In this document: in pieces, positions 51,233 through 60,532 of the stretch | Layout: every line of letters begins with the position of its first letter | Numbering within the stretch: position 1 is the first letter of the stretch | Assembly (NCBI RefSeq): GCF_006716675.1 | Contig: NZ_VFPM01000001.1 | Location: 1,488,001-1,552,000, forward strand | From: Humibacillus xanthopallidus | GTDB lineage: Bacteria > Actinomycetota > Actinomycetes > Actinomycetales > Dermatophilaceae | Reading direction: 5' to 3' | Length of the DNA: 64,000 bases | The notes under the pieces: model-generated | What the model saw: only the letters and a program-made list of their open reading frames with translations | What the model was told of the DNA's origin: nothing | Databases searched by the model: none | Position numbers and translations under genes: made by a program

Positions 51233-53458
51233 ATGCTGTGCGGCATGAGCGTCAGCCCCGAGCAGCCACGGCGGCGTGCCGACATCCAGGGGCTGCGCGC
51301 GGTGGCGGTGCTGGCGGTCATCGGCTTCCACGTCTTCGGCTGGCCCCAGGGTGGCTACCTCGGCGTCGACGCCTTCTTCGTCGTGTCGGGCTTCGTCATC
51401 ACCGGTCTGCTGCTCCGCGAGCGGGAGCGCACCGGCCGCACCTCCCTCCGCGCGTTCTGGGCACGTCGAGCGCGCCGCATCCTGCCGCTCGCCCTCGTCG
51501 TCATCGCGGCCGTCGTCGCCGTCGCGCCGCTGGCGTGGGCGGGTCCCAAGGTGGCAGCCGTCAGGACGGACGCCATCTGGGCGACCTTCTTCGCGGCCAA
51601 CTGGCACTTCGCGGAGCAGTCGGCCGACTACTTCCAGCTGGGGTCCGAGCCGTCGCCGCTGCTGCACTACTGGTCGCTCGGGGTCGAGGAGCAGTTCTAC
51701 CTCGCCTGGCCCCTCCTCGTCGTCCTCGCGCTCGCCCTCGCCGGCGCGGCCCACCGCAGTCGCGTCGCGCTGGTGGTGCTCGCGGCCGTCGTCGGCATCC
51801 CCTCCCTCGCGTGGGCCGTCGCGCAGGGCGCCTCCGACCCGACAACGGCCTACTACTCGACCTTCACCCGCGGCTGGGAGCTCGCCCTCGGCGCTGCGCT
51901 CGCCACGGTCCCGGCCGTCGCCGCGACCCACCGGCGGTATGCCGTCCGGCTCGCTCCCGTGGCCCGCACCGCTCTGTCCTGGGCGGGTCTGGCGATCCTC
52001 TTGGCGAGCGTGGCGCTCCTGTCGCCGGCGACCGGCGTGCCCTGGCCGGCGGCCCTCGGTGCGACGATCGGCACGGCGCTCGTGCTCGTCGCCGGGATCG
52101 GGGCCGGGGCCCCGGGGTCGGTCCTGCTGACCAACCGCGTGAGCGGCTACCTCGGCGACATCTCCTTCGGCCTCTACCTGTGGCACTTCCCGCTCGTCGT
52201 GATCGTCCCGGTCTTCCTGTCGGCGAGCCGATCAGCCACCGCCGTAGTGGTGCTCGTGGGCACCCTGCTCCTCGCCGTCATCTCGCACCACCTGCTCGAG
52301 CGGCCCGTCCTCGATGCACCGCGGGTGCGACCGCGGGCCATGCTGGCGTCGGGCCTGGCGCTCGTCCTCCTCGTCGGCGTCGTCGGCGGGGCGGCGGCGA
52401 TGCGTCCCGACCTCTTCTCCGGCGGCACCGTGGTCGCCTCGGGAGCGGATGCCGAAGGTGCGGTCGAGACTCCGGCGGGCGGTGTGCCGGCGCCCGAGCC
52501 GACCCCCGAGCCGACGCCCACCGCCACGAGCGCGAGCCCGACGGCGACGGGCCCGACGCCGTCGCCCTCAGCCCCGACGACCACCGCTGCCGCCGGCTGG
52601 GCCCCGATCCCCTTGGGGGCGACCGGCACCCGGGTGCAGAACGGCCTCAGCGAGGCGCTCGCCTCGACGTCGTGGCCCTCCGACCTCAATCCCTCGCCCG
52701 ACGCGTGGCAGACGATGGCGGACCCCCGGATGTCCACCGGCGCGTGCACGGCCACGCGCGCCTCGGACCCCGACTCGTGCACCTTCGGCAACCGCAAGGG
52801 CCCCGAGATCATCGTCTACGGCGACTCCATCGGCATCCCGCTGCTCGCCACCGTCGTCAAGGCGTACGGATCGACGTACAAGGTGCGCGGCATGACCAAG
52901 ATCGGCTGCGCGGTCAACGGCGTCGATGCCAACTTCGGCAAGGACGAGTGGGCCATCCCGTGCGTCAGGCACCGGCAGATGGTGCTCGACTACGTGCGGC
53001 GGGTGAAGCCGAAGATCCTCATCATGACCGAGACCTACTCCTGGGCGGTGCGGCTGAAGTCGAAGGCCAAGGGAAGCGCATCGGCCAAGGAGTGGCTCGC
53101 GGCCGACCAGGCGTTCGTCGACTCGGTGCGCGAGAGCGTGGGGTCCGTCGTCATCGTGGCGCCCTCGATGCCGGGCGTGGCCTTCCTCGACTGCTACCGG
53201 CCGGGCGGCTCCCCGCGACGGTGCGTCACCGGCATACCGGCGTGGTGGGCGCGGACCCGTGACGTCGAGAAGAAGGTCGTCGGCGCGCACTTCATCGACA
53301 CGACGCACTGGTACTGCGTCGACGGCCGCTGCCCGCTCTTCACCGGCACGACCGACACGATCGTCAAGGGCGACTACCTGCACACGTCGGTCCAGTACGC
53401 CCGCCAGCTCGCGCCGGACTTCGCCTACCTCATGAAGGCGTCGGGGGCGCTGCCGTGA
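51233..53458 (+). CDS. OafA-type acyltransferase with C-terminal SGNH domain
   Basis: 741 aa. Residues ~20-380 are acyltransferase-3: DIQGLRAVAVLAVIGFHVFG, FFVVSGFVITGLLL, HYWSLGVEEQFYLAWPLLVV and LYLWHFPLVV, with about ten membrane helices. A Pro/Thr linker (PEPTPEPTPTATSAS) leads to an SGNH hydrolase-like domain with IIVYGDSIG and a late DYLHTS. It probably O-acetylates cell-wall or surface glycan. ATG 51233 may be replaced by ATG 51245; neither has a clear ribosome-binding site. It overlaps the convergent SDR gene by 29 bp. Confidence 0.9.
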   Translation: MLCGMSVSPEQPRRRADIQGLRAVAVLAVIGFHVFGWPQGGYLGVDAFFVVSGFVITGLLLRERERTGRTSLRAFWARRARRILPLALVVIAAVVAVAPLAWAGPKVAAVRTDAIWATFFAANWHFAEQSADYFQLGSEPSPLLHYWSLGVEEQFYLAWPLLVVLALALAGAAHRSRVALVVLAAVVGIPSLAWAVAQGASDPTTAYYSTFTRGWELALGAALATVPAVAATHRRYAVRLAPVARTALSWAGLAILLASVALLSPATGVPWPAALGATIGTALVLVAGIGAGAPGSVLLTNRVSGYLGDISFGLYLWHFPLVVIVPVFLSASRSATAVVVLVGTLLLAVISHHLLERPVLDAPRVRPRAMLASGLALVLLVGVVGGAAAMRPDLFSGGTVVASGADAEGAVETPAGGVPAPEPTPEPTPTATSASPTATGPTPSPSAPTTTAAAGWAPIPLGATGTRVQNGLSEALASTSWPSDLNPSPDAWQTMADPRMSTGACTATRASDPDSCTFGNRKGPEIIVYGDSIGIPLLATVVKAYGSTYKVRGMTKIGCAVNGVDANFGKDEWAIPCVRHRQMVLDYVRRVKPKILIMTETYSWAVRLKSKAKGSASAKEWLAADQAFVDSVRESVGSVVIVAPSMPGVAFLDCYRPGGSPRRCVTGIPAWWARTRDVEKKVVGAHFIDTTHWYCVDGRCPLFTGTTDTIVKGDYLHTSVQYARQLAPDFAYLMKASGALP

Positions 53459-54140
53459 ACGCCGTCGACGGCAGGTCGCGCTCGTCCTCGCGCAGGGCCC
53501 GGACGACCCGATCGGCGACGACCTCGGGCGTCAGCCCCTGCGGCAGGCGAGGCGCCTCACCTGCGATGGCGCGTGTCGTCAGGCCCGTCTCGGTGTGCGG
53601 CGGCCGCACGTCGAGCACCCGGATCCTGCGCCGGCGCAGCTCCGTGGCGAGCGCCGCGTCGAAGGCGGTCAGGCCCGCCTTGGCCGCGCTGTAGGCGGCC
53701 ATCCCCGGCATCGCCCGCTCGGCGACGACGGCGCTGACCTGCACGAGGAACCCGCCCTCGGGGAGCGCCCCGATGGCGGCCCGGGCGAGGCGGATGGGGG
53801 CGACGAGGTCGAGCAGGAGCACCTCGTCGAGGGTGTCGTCGTCGAGCCCCTCGACCGGCCCGAACGCGACCACCCCCGCCGCGTTGACGACGCCGGTCAG
53901 CGGGGCGGCCTCGACCGAGGCGCGCACCGCCGAGGCGGGGCCGTCCGGACGCGTCAGGTCGGCCACCACCGTCGTCACGACGGCGTCGCCGAGCTCGGTG
54001 GCGAGGCCCTCCAGGCGGGCCGGGTCGCGACCCGAGAGCGTGAGCCGGCACCCGGCCTCGGCGAGGCTTCGCGCGATCGCCCCGCCGAGGCCGCCGGTGG
54101 CGCCGAGGACGAGGACGTGGGCGGAGGCGAGGTCGGTCAC
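53430..54140 (-). CDS. short-chain dehydrogenase/reductase
   Basis: 236 aa. Cofactor motif HVLVLGATGGLGGAIARSL, NAAGVVAFG and active Tyr/Lys in MAAYSAAKAGL. The substrate is unknown. GTG 54140 start. Its 3' end overlaps the acyltransferase gene. Upstream lies the second copy of the GTCGAGTGCCC repeat. Confidence 0.9.
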   Translation of the reverse strand: MTDLASAHVLVLGATGGLGGAIARSLAEAGCRLTLSGRDPARLEGLATELGDAVVTTVVADLTRPDGPASAVRASVEAAPLTGVVNAAGVVAFGPVEGLDDDTLDEVLLLDLVAPIRLARAAIGALPEGGFLVQVSAVVAERAMPGMAAYSAAKAGLTAFDAALATELRRRRIRVLDVRPPHTETGLTTRAIAGEAPRLPQGLTPEVVADRVVRALREDERDLPSTAFTAAPPTPS

Positions 54141-54207
54141 GCCGCCATCATCACCCGGCTCCCCGCTCGGCAACAGGGCAGCGACCGGCGGCTGCACCCA
54201 CACCCCC

Positions 54208-54296
54208 GTCGAGTGCCCAGTTCCCGACGCACCCGACTGAGCACTCGACCACCCGGACGCCACCACCCCCGGTCGAGTGCCCAGTTCCCGACGTTC
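54208..54296. repeat. intergenic palindromic repeat, GTCGAGTGCCC family
   Basis: Element 54208-54249 begins GTCGAGTGCCCAGTTCCC and ends TGAGCACTCGAC; a second left half begins at 54272. It has the same arms as the 26121-26399 array with a different centre. It lies between divergent SDR and SWIM genes. Confidence 0.85.
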
Positions 54297-54335
54297 ACCC
54301 CGGGTGTGGGAGGTGTCGGCAATGATGTGCCAGTC

Positions 54336-55652
54336 ATGACGCGAGCGACTCGATGGACCGCAACGCAGGTGGCCGGCCTCGCCCCCGACGCCTCGTCGCT
54401 CGCCGCTGCCCGCAGACTCGCGCGCCCGGGTCCGTGGTCCGACACCGGCTCCACCGACACGCTGCTCTGGGGCAAGTGCCAAGGGTCGGGCAAGACGCCC
54501 TACCAGGTGAGCATCGACCTCGTCGGCCCCGCCTTCCGCTGCAGCTGCCCGAGCCGCAAGTTCCCCTGCAAGCACGGGCTCGCGCTCCTGCTGCTCTGGG
54601 TCGACGGTTCCGGTTCGGTCGCGGATGCCGACGAGGCGGCCGGCTTCGCGCAGGAGTGGGCGGCCGAGCGATCGGCCCGCGCCGAGGCCAGGGCCGCCGG
54701 CGATGCAGCCCGCCCGACCCAGACTCCCGACCCGGCTGCCGCGGCCAAGCGCCTCGAGGACCGGCTCGCGCTCATGGACGGCGGCATGGACGACTTCGCC
54801 CGCTGGCTCACCGACCTCGCCCGAGGGGGCACAGCGGCCGCACGGCACCAGTCCTACTCGTGGTGGGACGGCACCGCCGCGCGCCTCGTCGACGCCCAGC
54901 TGCCGGGTCTCGCCGACGACGTGCGCTCGGTGGGCGGAGCCGTCAGTGGCAGGCCGGACTGGCCCGAGCGGCTGCTCGTCGCCCTCGGCCGCTGGTGGAC
55001 CGCGACCCGTGCGTGGGCAGCCCGCGAGTCCCTCGACGACGCGCAGATGGGCGACCTCCGCGCCTACCTCGGCTGGTCGACGAGTGCCGACTCGGTGCGG
55101 CGGGCCGACGCCGTGACCGACCGATGGCTCGTGCTCGGAGCCCACCGCTCCGACGACGGCCGCCTCCAGCAGCAGCGGACGTGGCTGCTGGGCGACGCCA
55201 CCGGTGAGACGGTGCAGGTGCTCGACTTCGCCGCCGGGGGGCAGGTGCTTCCCGTCGCGCGGGCCGTCGGGTCGACCCTGGTCGCGACGGTCGCGCGCTA
55301 CCCCGGCGCTGCCGTGCGCCGGGCCCTCTTCGCCGACGAGCCCGCTCCCGCCGACGACGAGGTCCGTATGCCGTCCGGCTCGACACTCGAGCACGCACAG
55401 CTCGCTGCCGCGCGGGCCTGGGGTCAGAACCCGTGGGCTCGCAGGGTGCCGGTCGTCCTCGCCGACGTGCGGGTCGGCGTCGACCGCGTCGTCGACCCGC
55501 AGGGGGCGAGCCTGTCGCTGACCGGGGACGCCCCGGTGTGGTCGCTCCTCGCCCTCACCGGCGGCCGCCCGTCGCGCGTCTTCGGCGAGCTCGAGGACTC
55601 GCGCCTGCGGCCGCTCACCGTCGTCGTCGACGGCGAGGTGGTGGGCCTGTGA
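54336..55652 (+). CDS. SWIM zinc-finger protein (YehQ-like)
   Basis: 438 aa. The SWIM motif CxCx6CxH is FRCSCPSRKFPCKHGLAL (C69, C71, C78, H80). It precedes a helical region and a C-terminal beta domain. In-frame GTG 54327 is an alternative start. First gene of a five-gene coupled cluster: SWIM, DUF5691, MoxR, DUF5682, VWA. SWIM proteins of this kind occur with MoxR/VWA in E. coli yehLMPQ. A nucleic-acid or protein-binding role is inferred. Confidence 0.88.
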   Translation: MTRATRWTATQVAGLAPDASSLAAARRLARPGPWSDTGSTDTLLWGKCQGSGKTPYQVSIDLVGPAFRCSCPSRKFPCKHGLALLLLWVDGSGSVADADEAAGFAQEWAAERSARAEARAAGDAARPTQTPDPAAAAKRLEDRLALMDGGMDDFARWLTDLARGGTAAARHQSYSWWDGTAARLVDAQLPGLADDVRSVGGAVSGRPDWPERLLVALGRWWTATRAWAARESLDDAQMGDLRAYLGWSTSADSVRRADAVTDRWLVLGAHRSDDGRLQQQRTWLLGDATGETVQVLDFAAGGQVLPVARAVGSTLVATVARYPGAAVRRALFADEPAPADDEVRMPSGSTLEHAQLAAARAWGQNPWARRVPVVLADVRVGVDRVVDPQGASLSLTGDAPVWSLLALTGGRPSRVFGELEDSRLRPLTVVVDGEVVGL

Positions 55653-57184
55653 GCGACCAGGAGGCCGGCGACGTCGACACGTGGTGGCGCGAAGTCGGCA
55701 ACGTCGCGCTCGTCGGCACGTCCCGACGACCCGTCCCACCGCTGCCCGACCTCGGCCCGGCGGGCGTGCGGGCCCGGGCCGACGGCGCGCGACGTGAGGA
55801 GACGCTGCTCGACTCCGTCGCCATCGGCGCGGCAGCCCTGCGTGCCGGGCGTCGCCTGGACCACGCCGACCCACCCGCGGCGGCTCCCGACGACCACCGC
55901 CCCGTCGCACCACGACGGGCCGTGCAGCTGCTCGAGCTCGTCATCACGCAACCGCCGGCCGGAGCCCAGCAGCGCGCGGGTCTGCTCGTGCACTGGCTGC
56001 GCGCGGCTGACGACGCCGGCTGCCGCGTCCCCCACGGCCTCCTGCCCGGACTGCTCGACCTCGCCACGGGCGGTCGCGAGCTGCGCCGGCCCGTCACTGC
56101 CGTGCTCGACGAGCGTGGCCGGTGGCTCGCCGGCCTGCGCGAGGAGTGGTCGTGGGTCGCCGACGCGGTGGCAGGCGCCGGGGCCGGCGCTGCCTCCCGC
56201 AGCGAGGGCACCGCACCCGCCGCCGGAGACTGGGCGCGCCTGCCGTCGTCCGACCGCATCGCGGTGCTGGCCACGCTGCGCACCCACGAGCCCGCCGCGG
56301 CCCGAGCACTGGTCGCCTCGACGTGGGCCACCGACTCGGCACGCGACCGGCACGCCCACCTCGGCACCCTGCGCATCGGGCTCGGACCGGACGACGAGCC
56401 GCTCCTCGAGGCCGCCCTCGACGACCGCGCCGCCACCGTGCGCGGGGCCGCTGCCGAGCTGCTCGACGCGTTCCCCGGCTCGGCTCGCGCCGCGCGCATG
56501 GCAGAGCGGCTCCGGCCCCTCGTGCGCCGCACCGGGCTGCTCGGCAGGGGCGTCGAGGTCACGCTGCCAGGCGAGCCCGATCCGGCCGGCACGCGCGACG
56601 GTCTCGGCAAGCCGCCGCCCCGGCGCTCGGCCCGCGGGTGGTGGCTCGAGCAGATCTGCGCCGGTGCACCGCTCGAGGTCTGGTCCGAGCTGACCGGCGC
56701 CGACCCGTCCCTGACGGTCAAGCGACTCACCGACGCGCAGGCGACCGACGCGTTGACCGGCATACGTCGGGCAGTGCGTGCGCGGCGCGACCCCGAGTGG
56801 GCGACGGCGCTGCTCGACCGGGGCTGGGACCCGACCCTCGTGGCCGCCCTTCCCCGCGAGCGCCGCGAGCGAGTCGTGCTGACGCGCGTCGACGCCACCA
56901 CCGACCGCGTGCACGAGCTCGGTGCCGTCGTCGGCTCGGTCGACCCGCCGTGGTCGCCGGACTTCAGCGTGGCCCTCGTGTCGCGCCTGCGTGCGTCGAA
57001 GGTCGGCTCGGCCATGGTGCTCGCGACGATGCCCCACCTGCTGAGCGGGCTGCACCCCGCTGCCCTCGACCCCCTCGAGCGGTGGATCGAGCAGGCCGGC
57101 GGCGACCAGACCCTCACGACCAACCTCCGCAACCTGCTCCAGTTCCACTCCGTCAAGCGATCGATCACCGAGGCCTTCAGATGA
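55649..57184 (+). CDS. DUF5691 protein of the MoxR/VWA cluster
   Basis: 511 aa, helical, HEAT-like throughout (DDRAATVRGAAAELLDAFPG). It starts MSDQEAGDVDTWWREVGNVA LVGTSRRP and matches proteins annotated DUF5691. GTG 55649 overlaps the SWIM stop, and the end overlaps MoxR (ATGA). Function unknown; probably a scaffold or substrate adaptor of the ATPase. Confidence 0.8.
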   Translation: MSDQEAGDVDTWWREVGNVALVGTSRRPVPPLPDLGPAGVRARADGARREETLLDSVAIGAAALRAGRRLDHADPPAAAPDDHRPVAPRRAVQLLELVITQPPAGAQQRAGLLVHWLRAADDAGCRVPHGLLPGLLDLATGGRELRRPVTAVLDERGRWLAGLREEWSWVADAVAGAGAGAASRSEGTAPAAGDWARLPSSDRIAVLATLRTHEPAAARALVASTWATDSARDRHAHLGTLRIGLGPDDEPLLEAALDDRAATVRGAAAELLDAFPGSARAARMAERLRPLVRRTGLLGRGVEVTLPGEPDPAGTRDGLGKPPPRRSARGWWLEQICAGAPLEVWSELTGADPSLTVKRLTDAQATDALTGIRRAVRARRDPEWATALLDRGWDPTLVAALPRERRERVVLTRVDATTDRVHELGAVVGSVDPPWSPDFSVALVSRLRASKVGSAMVLATMPHLLSGLHPAALDPLERWIEQAGGDQTLTTNLRNLLQFHSVKRSITEAFR

Positions 57185-58278
57185 GCGAATCACCTTCTCC
57201 CACCACGGTTCTGCGGGCCCACGCCGAGGACGCCCATGCCGACGAGCTCGCTGCCCTGGCAGCCGTCGACGACCGCCCGCGCCCACCGCGCTGGCGGTTG
57301 TCTCCCTGGGCTGTCACGACCTACCTCCTCGGCGGCACGCTCGACGACGGCACCGAGGTCACGCCGAAGTACCTCGGCTCGCGCCGGCTCATGGAGGTCG
57401 CGGTCGCCTCGCTCGCCACCGACCGCGCGTTGCTGCTCCTCGGCGTGCCCGGCACGGCGAAGACGTGGGTCAGCGAGCACCTCGCGGCCGCAGTGAGCGG
57501 CTCGTCGACGCTCGTCGTCCAGGGCACGGCGGGCACGCCCGAGGAGTCGCTGCGCTACGGCTGGAACTACGCGAGGCTGCTCGCCGAGGGGCCGACCCGT
57601 GCGGCACTCGTGCCGAGCCCGGTCATGCGAGCCATGGAGACGGGCACCCTCGTGCGCATCGAGGAGCTGACCCGCATCCCGGCCGACGTGCAGGACGCCC
57701 TCATCACGATCCTGTCGGAGAAGCACCTGCCGATCCCCGAGCTCGACTCCGAGGTGCAGGCACAGCAGGGCTTCAACGTCATCGCGACGGCCAACAACCG
57801 TGACAAGGGCGTCAACGACCTGTCGTCGGCGCTCAAGCGCCGCTTCAACACCCTCGTCCTGCCACTGCCCGACACCCTCGCGCAGGAGGTCGAGATCGTG
57901 CGCACTCGCGTCGACTCGCTCGGCCGCTCGCTCGAGCTGCCGCCCGGGCTCGAGTCGCTCGCCGAGATCGAGCGGGTCGTCACGATCTTCCGCGAGCTGC
58001 GCTCGGGTGTCACCGCCGACCAGCGCACGACGGTGAAGTCGCCGTCCGCCACCCTCTCGACGGCCGAGGCGATCTCGGTCATGACCAACGGCCTGTCGCT
58101 CGCCGCGCACTTCGGCGACGGGGTCGTGCGGGCCGACGACGTCGCGGCCGGTCTCGTCGGTGCCGTCGTCAAGGACCCCGTCCAGGACCGCATCGTCTGG
58201 CAGGAGTACCTCGAGACCGTCGTCAAGGACCGCACCGAGTGGACCGACCTCTACCGCGCGTGCCGCGAGCTGGGCTGA
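57181..58278 (+). CDS. MoxR-family AAA+ ATPase (YehL-like)
   Basis: 365 aa. Walker A GVPGTAKTW (88-95) and GTLVRIEELTRIP in place of the usual Walker B FxDE, typical of the YehL branch. Also IATANNRDKGVNDLSSALKR RF (sensor 1 and arginine finger). MoxR ATPases work with VWA proteins as metal-dependent chaperone or remodelling pairs. Coupled at both ends: ATGA overlap upstream, 1-bp spacing downstream. Confidence 0.92.
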   Translation: MSESPSPTTVLRAHAEDAHADELAALAAVDDRPRPPRWRLSPWAVTTYLLGGTLDDGTEVTPKYLGSRRLMEVAVASLATDRALLLLGVPGTAKTWVSEHLAAAVSGSSTLVVQGTAGTPEESLRYGWNYARLLAEGPTRAALVPSPVMRAMETGTLVRIEELTRIPADVQDALITILSEKHLPIPELDSEVQAQQGFNVIATANNRDKGVNDLSSALKRRFNTLVLPLPDTLAQEVEIVRTRVDSLGRSLELPPGLESLAEIERVVTIFRELRSGVTADQRTTVKSPSATLSTAEAISVMTNGLSLAAHFGDGVVRADDVAAGLVGAVVKDPVQDRIVWQEYLETVVKDRTEWTDLYRACRELG

Positions 58279-58279
58279 G

Positions 58280-60532
58280 ATGACCGCGAGCAGCGTCAGA
58301 GGAGGGCAGGCCCGCGTCGAGGTGCTCGGTGTCCGCCACCACGGGCCGGGCTCCGCGCGCTCCGTCGCCAGGGCCCTCGACGAGCTGCGGCCCGACGCCG
58401 TCGTCATCGAGGGGCCACCCGAGCTCGACGCCCTCATCACGCTCGCGTCCGACCCCGACCTCGTGCCGCCGGTGGCCGGCCTCGTCTATGCCGTCGACGA
58501 GCCACGGCGGGCGGCGTTCTACCCGTTCGCCGCGTTCTCGCCCGAGTGGGTCGCCCTGCGCTGGTCGCTCGAGCACGGCGTCGACGTCCGCTTCGCCGAC
58601 CTCCCGGCCACGCACCACCTCGCCGACGACCCGGACGACGGGCCACGCCGCCGGGGCCCGCGAGTCGACCCCATCTCGGCCCTCGCTTCGGCCGCGGGCT
58701 ACGACGACCCCGAGCGGTGGTGGGAGGACGCCGTCGAGCACCGCCGCACGTCCTCGCTCGCGCACTTCGCCCACCTGCGCGAGGCGATGGAAGGAGTGCG
58801 CGGCAGCCTCGAGGTCGATGACGACGCACGTCGAGAGGCCTTCATGCGCAGGGTGATCCGTGCCGAGATGCGAGCCGGCCGCGAGCGCATCGCCGTCGTC
58901 TGCGGCGCCTACCACGCCCCCGCGCTCCACCCGCCGTCCTTCCCGCCCGTGAGCCGCGACAACGCCCTGCTCAGCCGGCTGCCCAAGGTCAAGGTCGCCG
59001 CCACCTGGGCTCCTTGGAGCTCCGAGCGACTGTCGTATGCCAGTGGCTACGGCGCCGGGGTCCGCTCCCCCGGGTGGTACCACCACCTCTTCGTCACCCC
59101 CGACGACGACGTCGTGCCGTCGTGGTTCGTCCGGGTCGCCCGAGCGCTGCGTGGCGAGAACCTCGACGCGTCGACGGCATCGGTCGTCGAGGCGACCCGC
59201 CTGGCAGGCGCGCTCGCGGCCGTGCGCGGTCGCCCCTCCGTCGGCCTCGCCGAGCTCACCGACGCCGCCCGGGCCGTGCTCACCGAGGGCTCCGACCTGC
59301 CGCTGCGCCTCATCGACCGCACCCTCGTCATCGGGGAGGAGCTCGGCCGGGTGCCGGAGTCGACCCCGATGGTGCCCTTGGCCGGGGACCTCGCCAGGCA
59401 GCAGAAGTCGTTGCGGCTCAAGGCGACTGCCGCCTCGACGGCCGTCCAGCTCGACCTGCGTCGCGAGTCGCAGCTGGCCCGTTCGGTGCTGCTGCACCGG
59501 CTCGCGGTGCTCGACGTGCCGTGGGGCACTGCGCTCGACGCCGGCCGCACCATGGGCACCTTCAAGGAGGCGTGGGAACTCGAGTGGACCCCCGAGCTCT
59601 CCGTCGCCGTCATCGAGGCGAGCCTCTACGGCACGACCGTCCGCAGTGCCGCCGAGGCCCGCATCGCCGAGGAGGCCGCAGAGGCGGCCGACCTCGGTGT
59701 GCTCGGCCGGCTCATCGAGCAGTGCCTGCTCGCCGACCTGCCGCAGGGACTGCGCGCCGTCGTCGCCGCGCTCGCCGAGCGCACCGCCCGCCAGCACGAC
59801 ACCCGGGGCCTGCTGGAGACCGTCGAGCCGCTCGCCCGCACCTGCCGCTACGGCGACGTGCGCGGCGTCGACGTCGCCGATGTCTCCCACGTGCTCCAGA
59901 CCGTCGTCGTGCGGGCGGCGGTGGGGCTGCGCGCCGCCTGCTCGAGCCTCGATGACGACGGCGCAGCCGCGATGCGCACGGCGGTCGAGGCAGCTCATCG
60001 CGGTGTGGCCCTCGTCGACCGCGCCGACCTGCGCGACCCGTGGGCCGAGGCACTCGTCGCCGTCGGCCGTGACGAGTCCATCCACGGCGCCGTCGCCGGG
60101 CGGGTCAACCGACTGCTGCTCGACGGGAGCCTGCTGACCCACGAGGAGGCCGCCGCACGGCTCAGCCGCCGCCTCTCGCCGGGCACGCCCGCACCGGCGG
60201 CGGCGGCCTGGCTCGACGGCTTCCTCGCCGGCGAGGCGTTGCTGCTCATCCACGGCGACGACCTGCTCTCCCTCATCGACGAGTGGCTCGCCGGCGCCAC
60301 CGAGGAGGCCTTCGAGGACCTCCTTCCGCTCGTGCGCCGCACCTTCTCGCGCTTCCAGCCGGCCGAGCGCCGCCTCATCGGAACCCACCTGCGCGACCTC
60401 GCGACGGACCCGGGTGCCGGCGGTGCGCGCGGGCTCCACCCCTCGGCCGCGACGAGCTCCATCGACCTCGACCGGGCCGCGCCTGCCGTGGCGGCGGTCG
60501 CCCGGCTGCTGGGACTCGAGGTGGCGTCGTGA
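58280..60532 (+). CDS. DUF5682 protein (YehM-like)
   Basis: 750 aa. The N-terminus RVEVLGVRHHGPGSARSVAR and VIEGPPELDALITLA is the family mark. Further on is IAVVCGAYHAPAL. This block resembles the TraB/PrgY-like fold (His/Glu motifs GVRHHGPGSA and EGP), so an enzymatic role is possible. The rest is helical. The ATG is 2 bp after the MoxR stop. It is the centre of the cluster and absent from ordinary MoxR-VWA pairs. Confidence 0.85.
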   Translation: MTASSVRGGQARVEVLGVRHHGPGSARSVARALDELRPDAVVIEGPPELDALITLASDPDLVPPVAGLVYAVDEPRRAAFYPFAAFSPEWVALRWSLEHGVDVRFADLPATHHLADDPDDGPRRRGPRVDPISALASAAGYDDPERWWEDAVEHRRTSSLAHFAHLREAMEGVRGSLEVDDDARREAFMRRVIRAEMRAGRERIAVVCGAYHAPALHPPSFPPVSRDNALLSRLPKVKVAATWAPWSSERLSYASGYGAGVRSPGWYHHLFVTPDDDVVPSWFVRVARALRGENLDASTASVVEATRLAGALAAVRGRPSVGLAELTDAARAVLTEGSDLPLRLIDRTLVIGEELGRVPESTPMVPLAGDLARQQKSLRLKATAASTAVQLDLRRESQLARSVLLHRLAVLDVPWGTALDAGRTMGTFKEAWELEWTPELSVAVIEASLYGTTVRSAAEARIAEEAAEAADLGVLGRLIEQCLLADLPQGLRAVVAALAERTARQHDTRGLLETVEPLARTCRYGDVRGVDVADVSHVLQTVVVRAAVGLRAACSSLDDDGAAAMRTAVEAAHRGVALVDRADLRDPWAEALVAVGRDESIHGAVAGRVNRLLLDGSLLTHEEAAARLSRRLSPGTPAPAAAAWLDGFLAGEALLLIHGDDLLSLIDEWLAGATEEAFEDLLPLVRRTFSRFQPAERRLIGTHLRDLATDPGAGGARGLHPSAATSSIDLDRAAPAVAAVARLLGLEVAS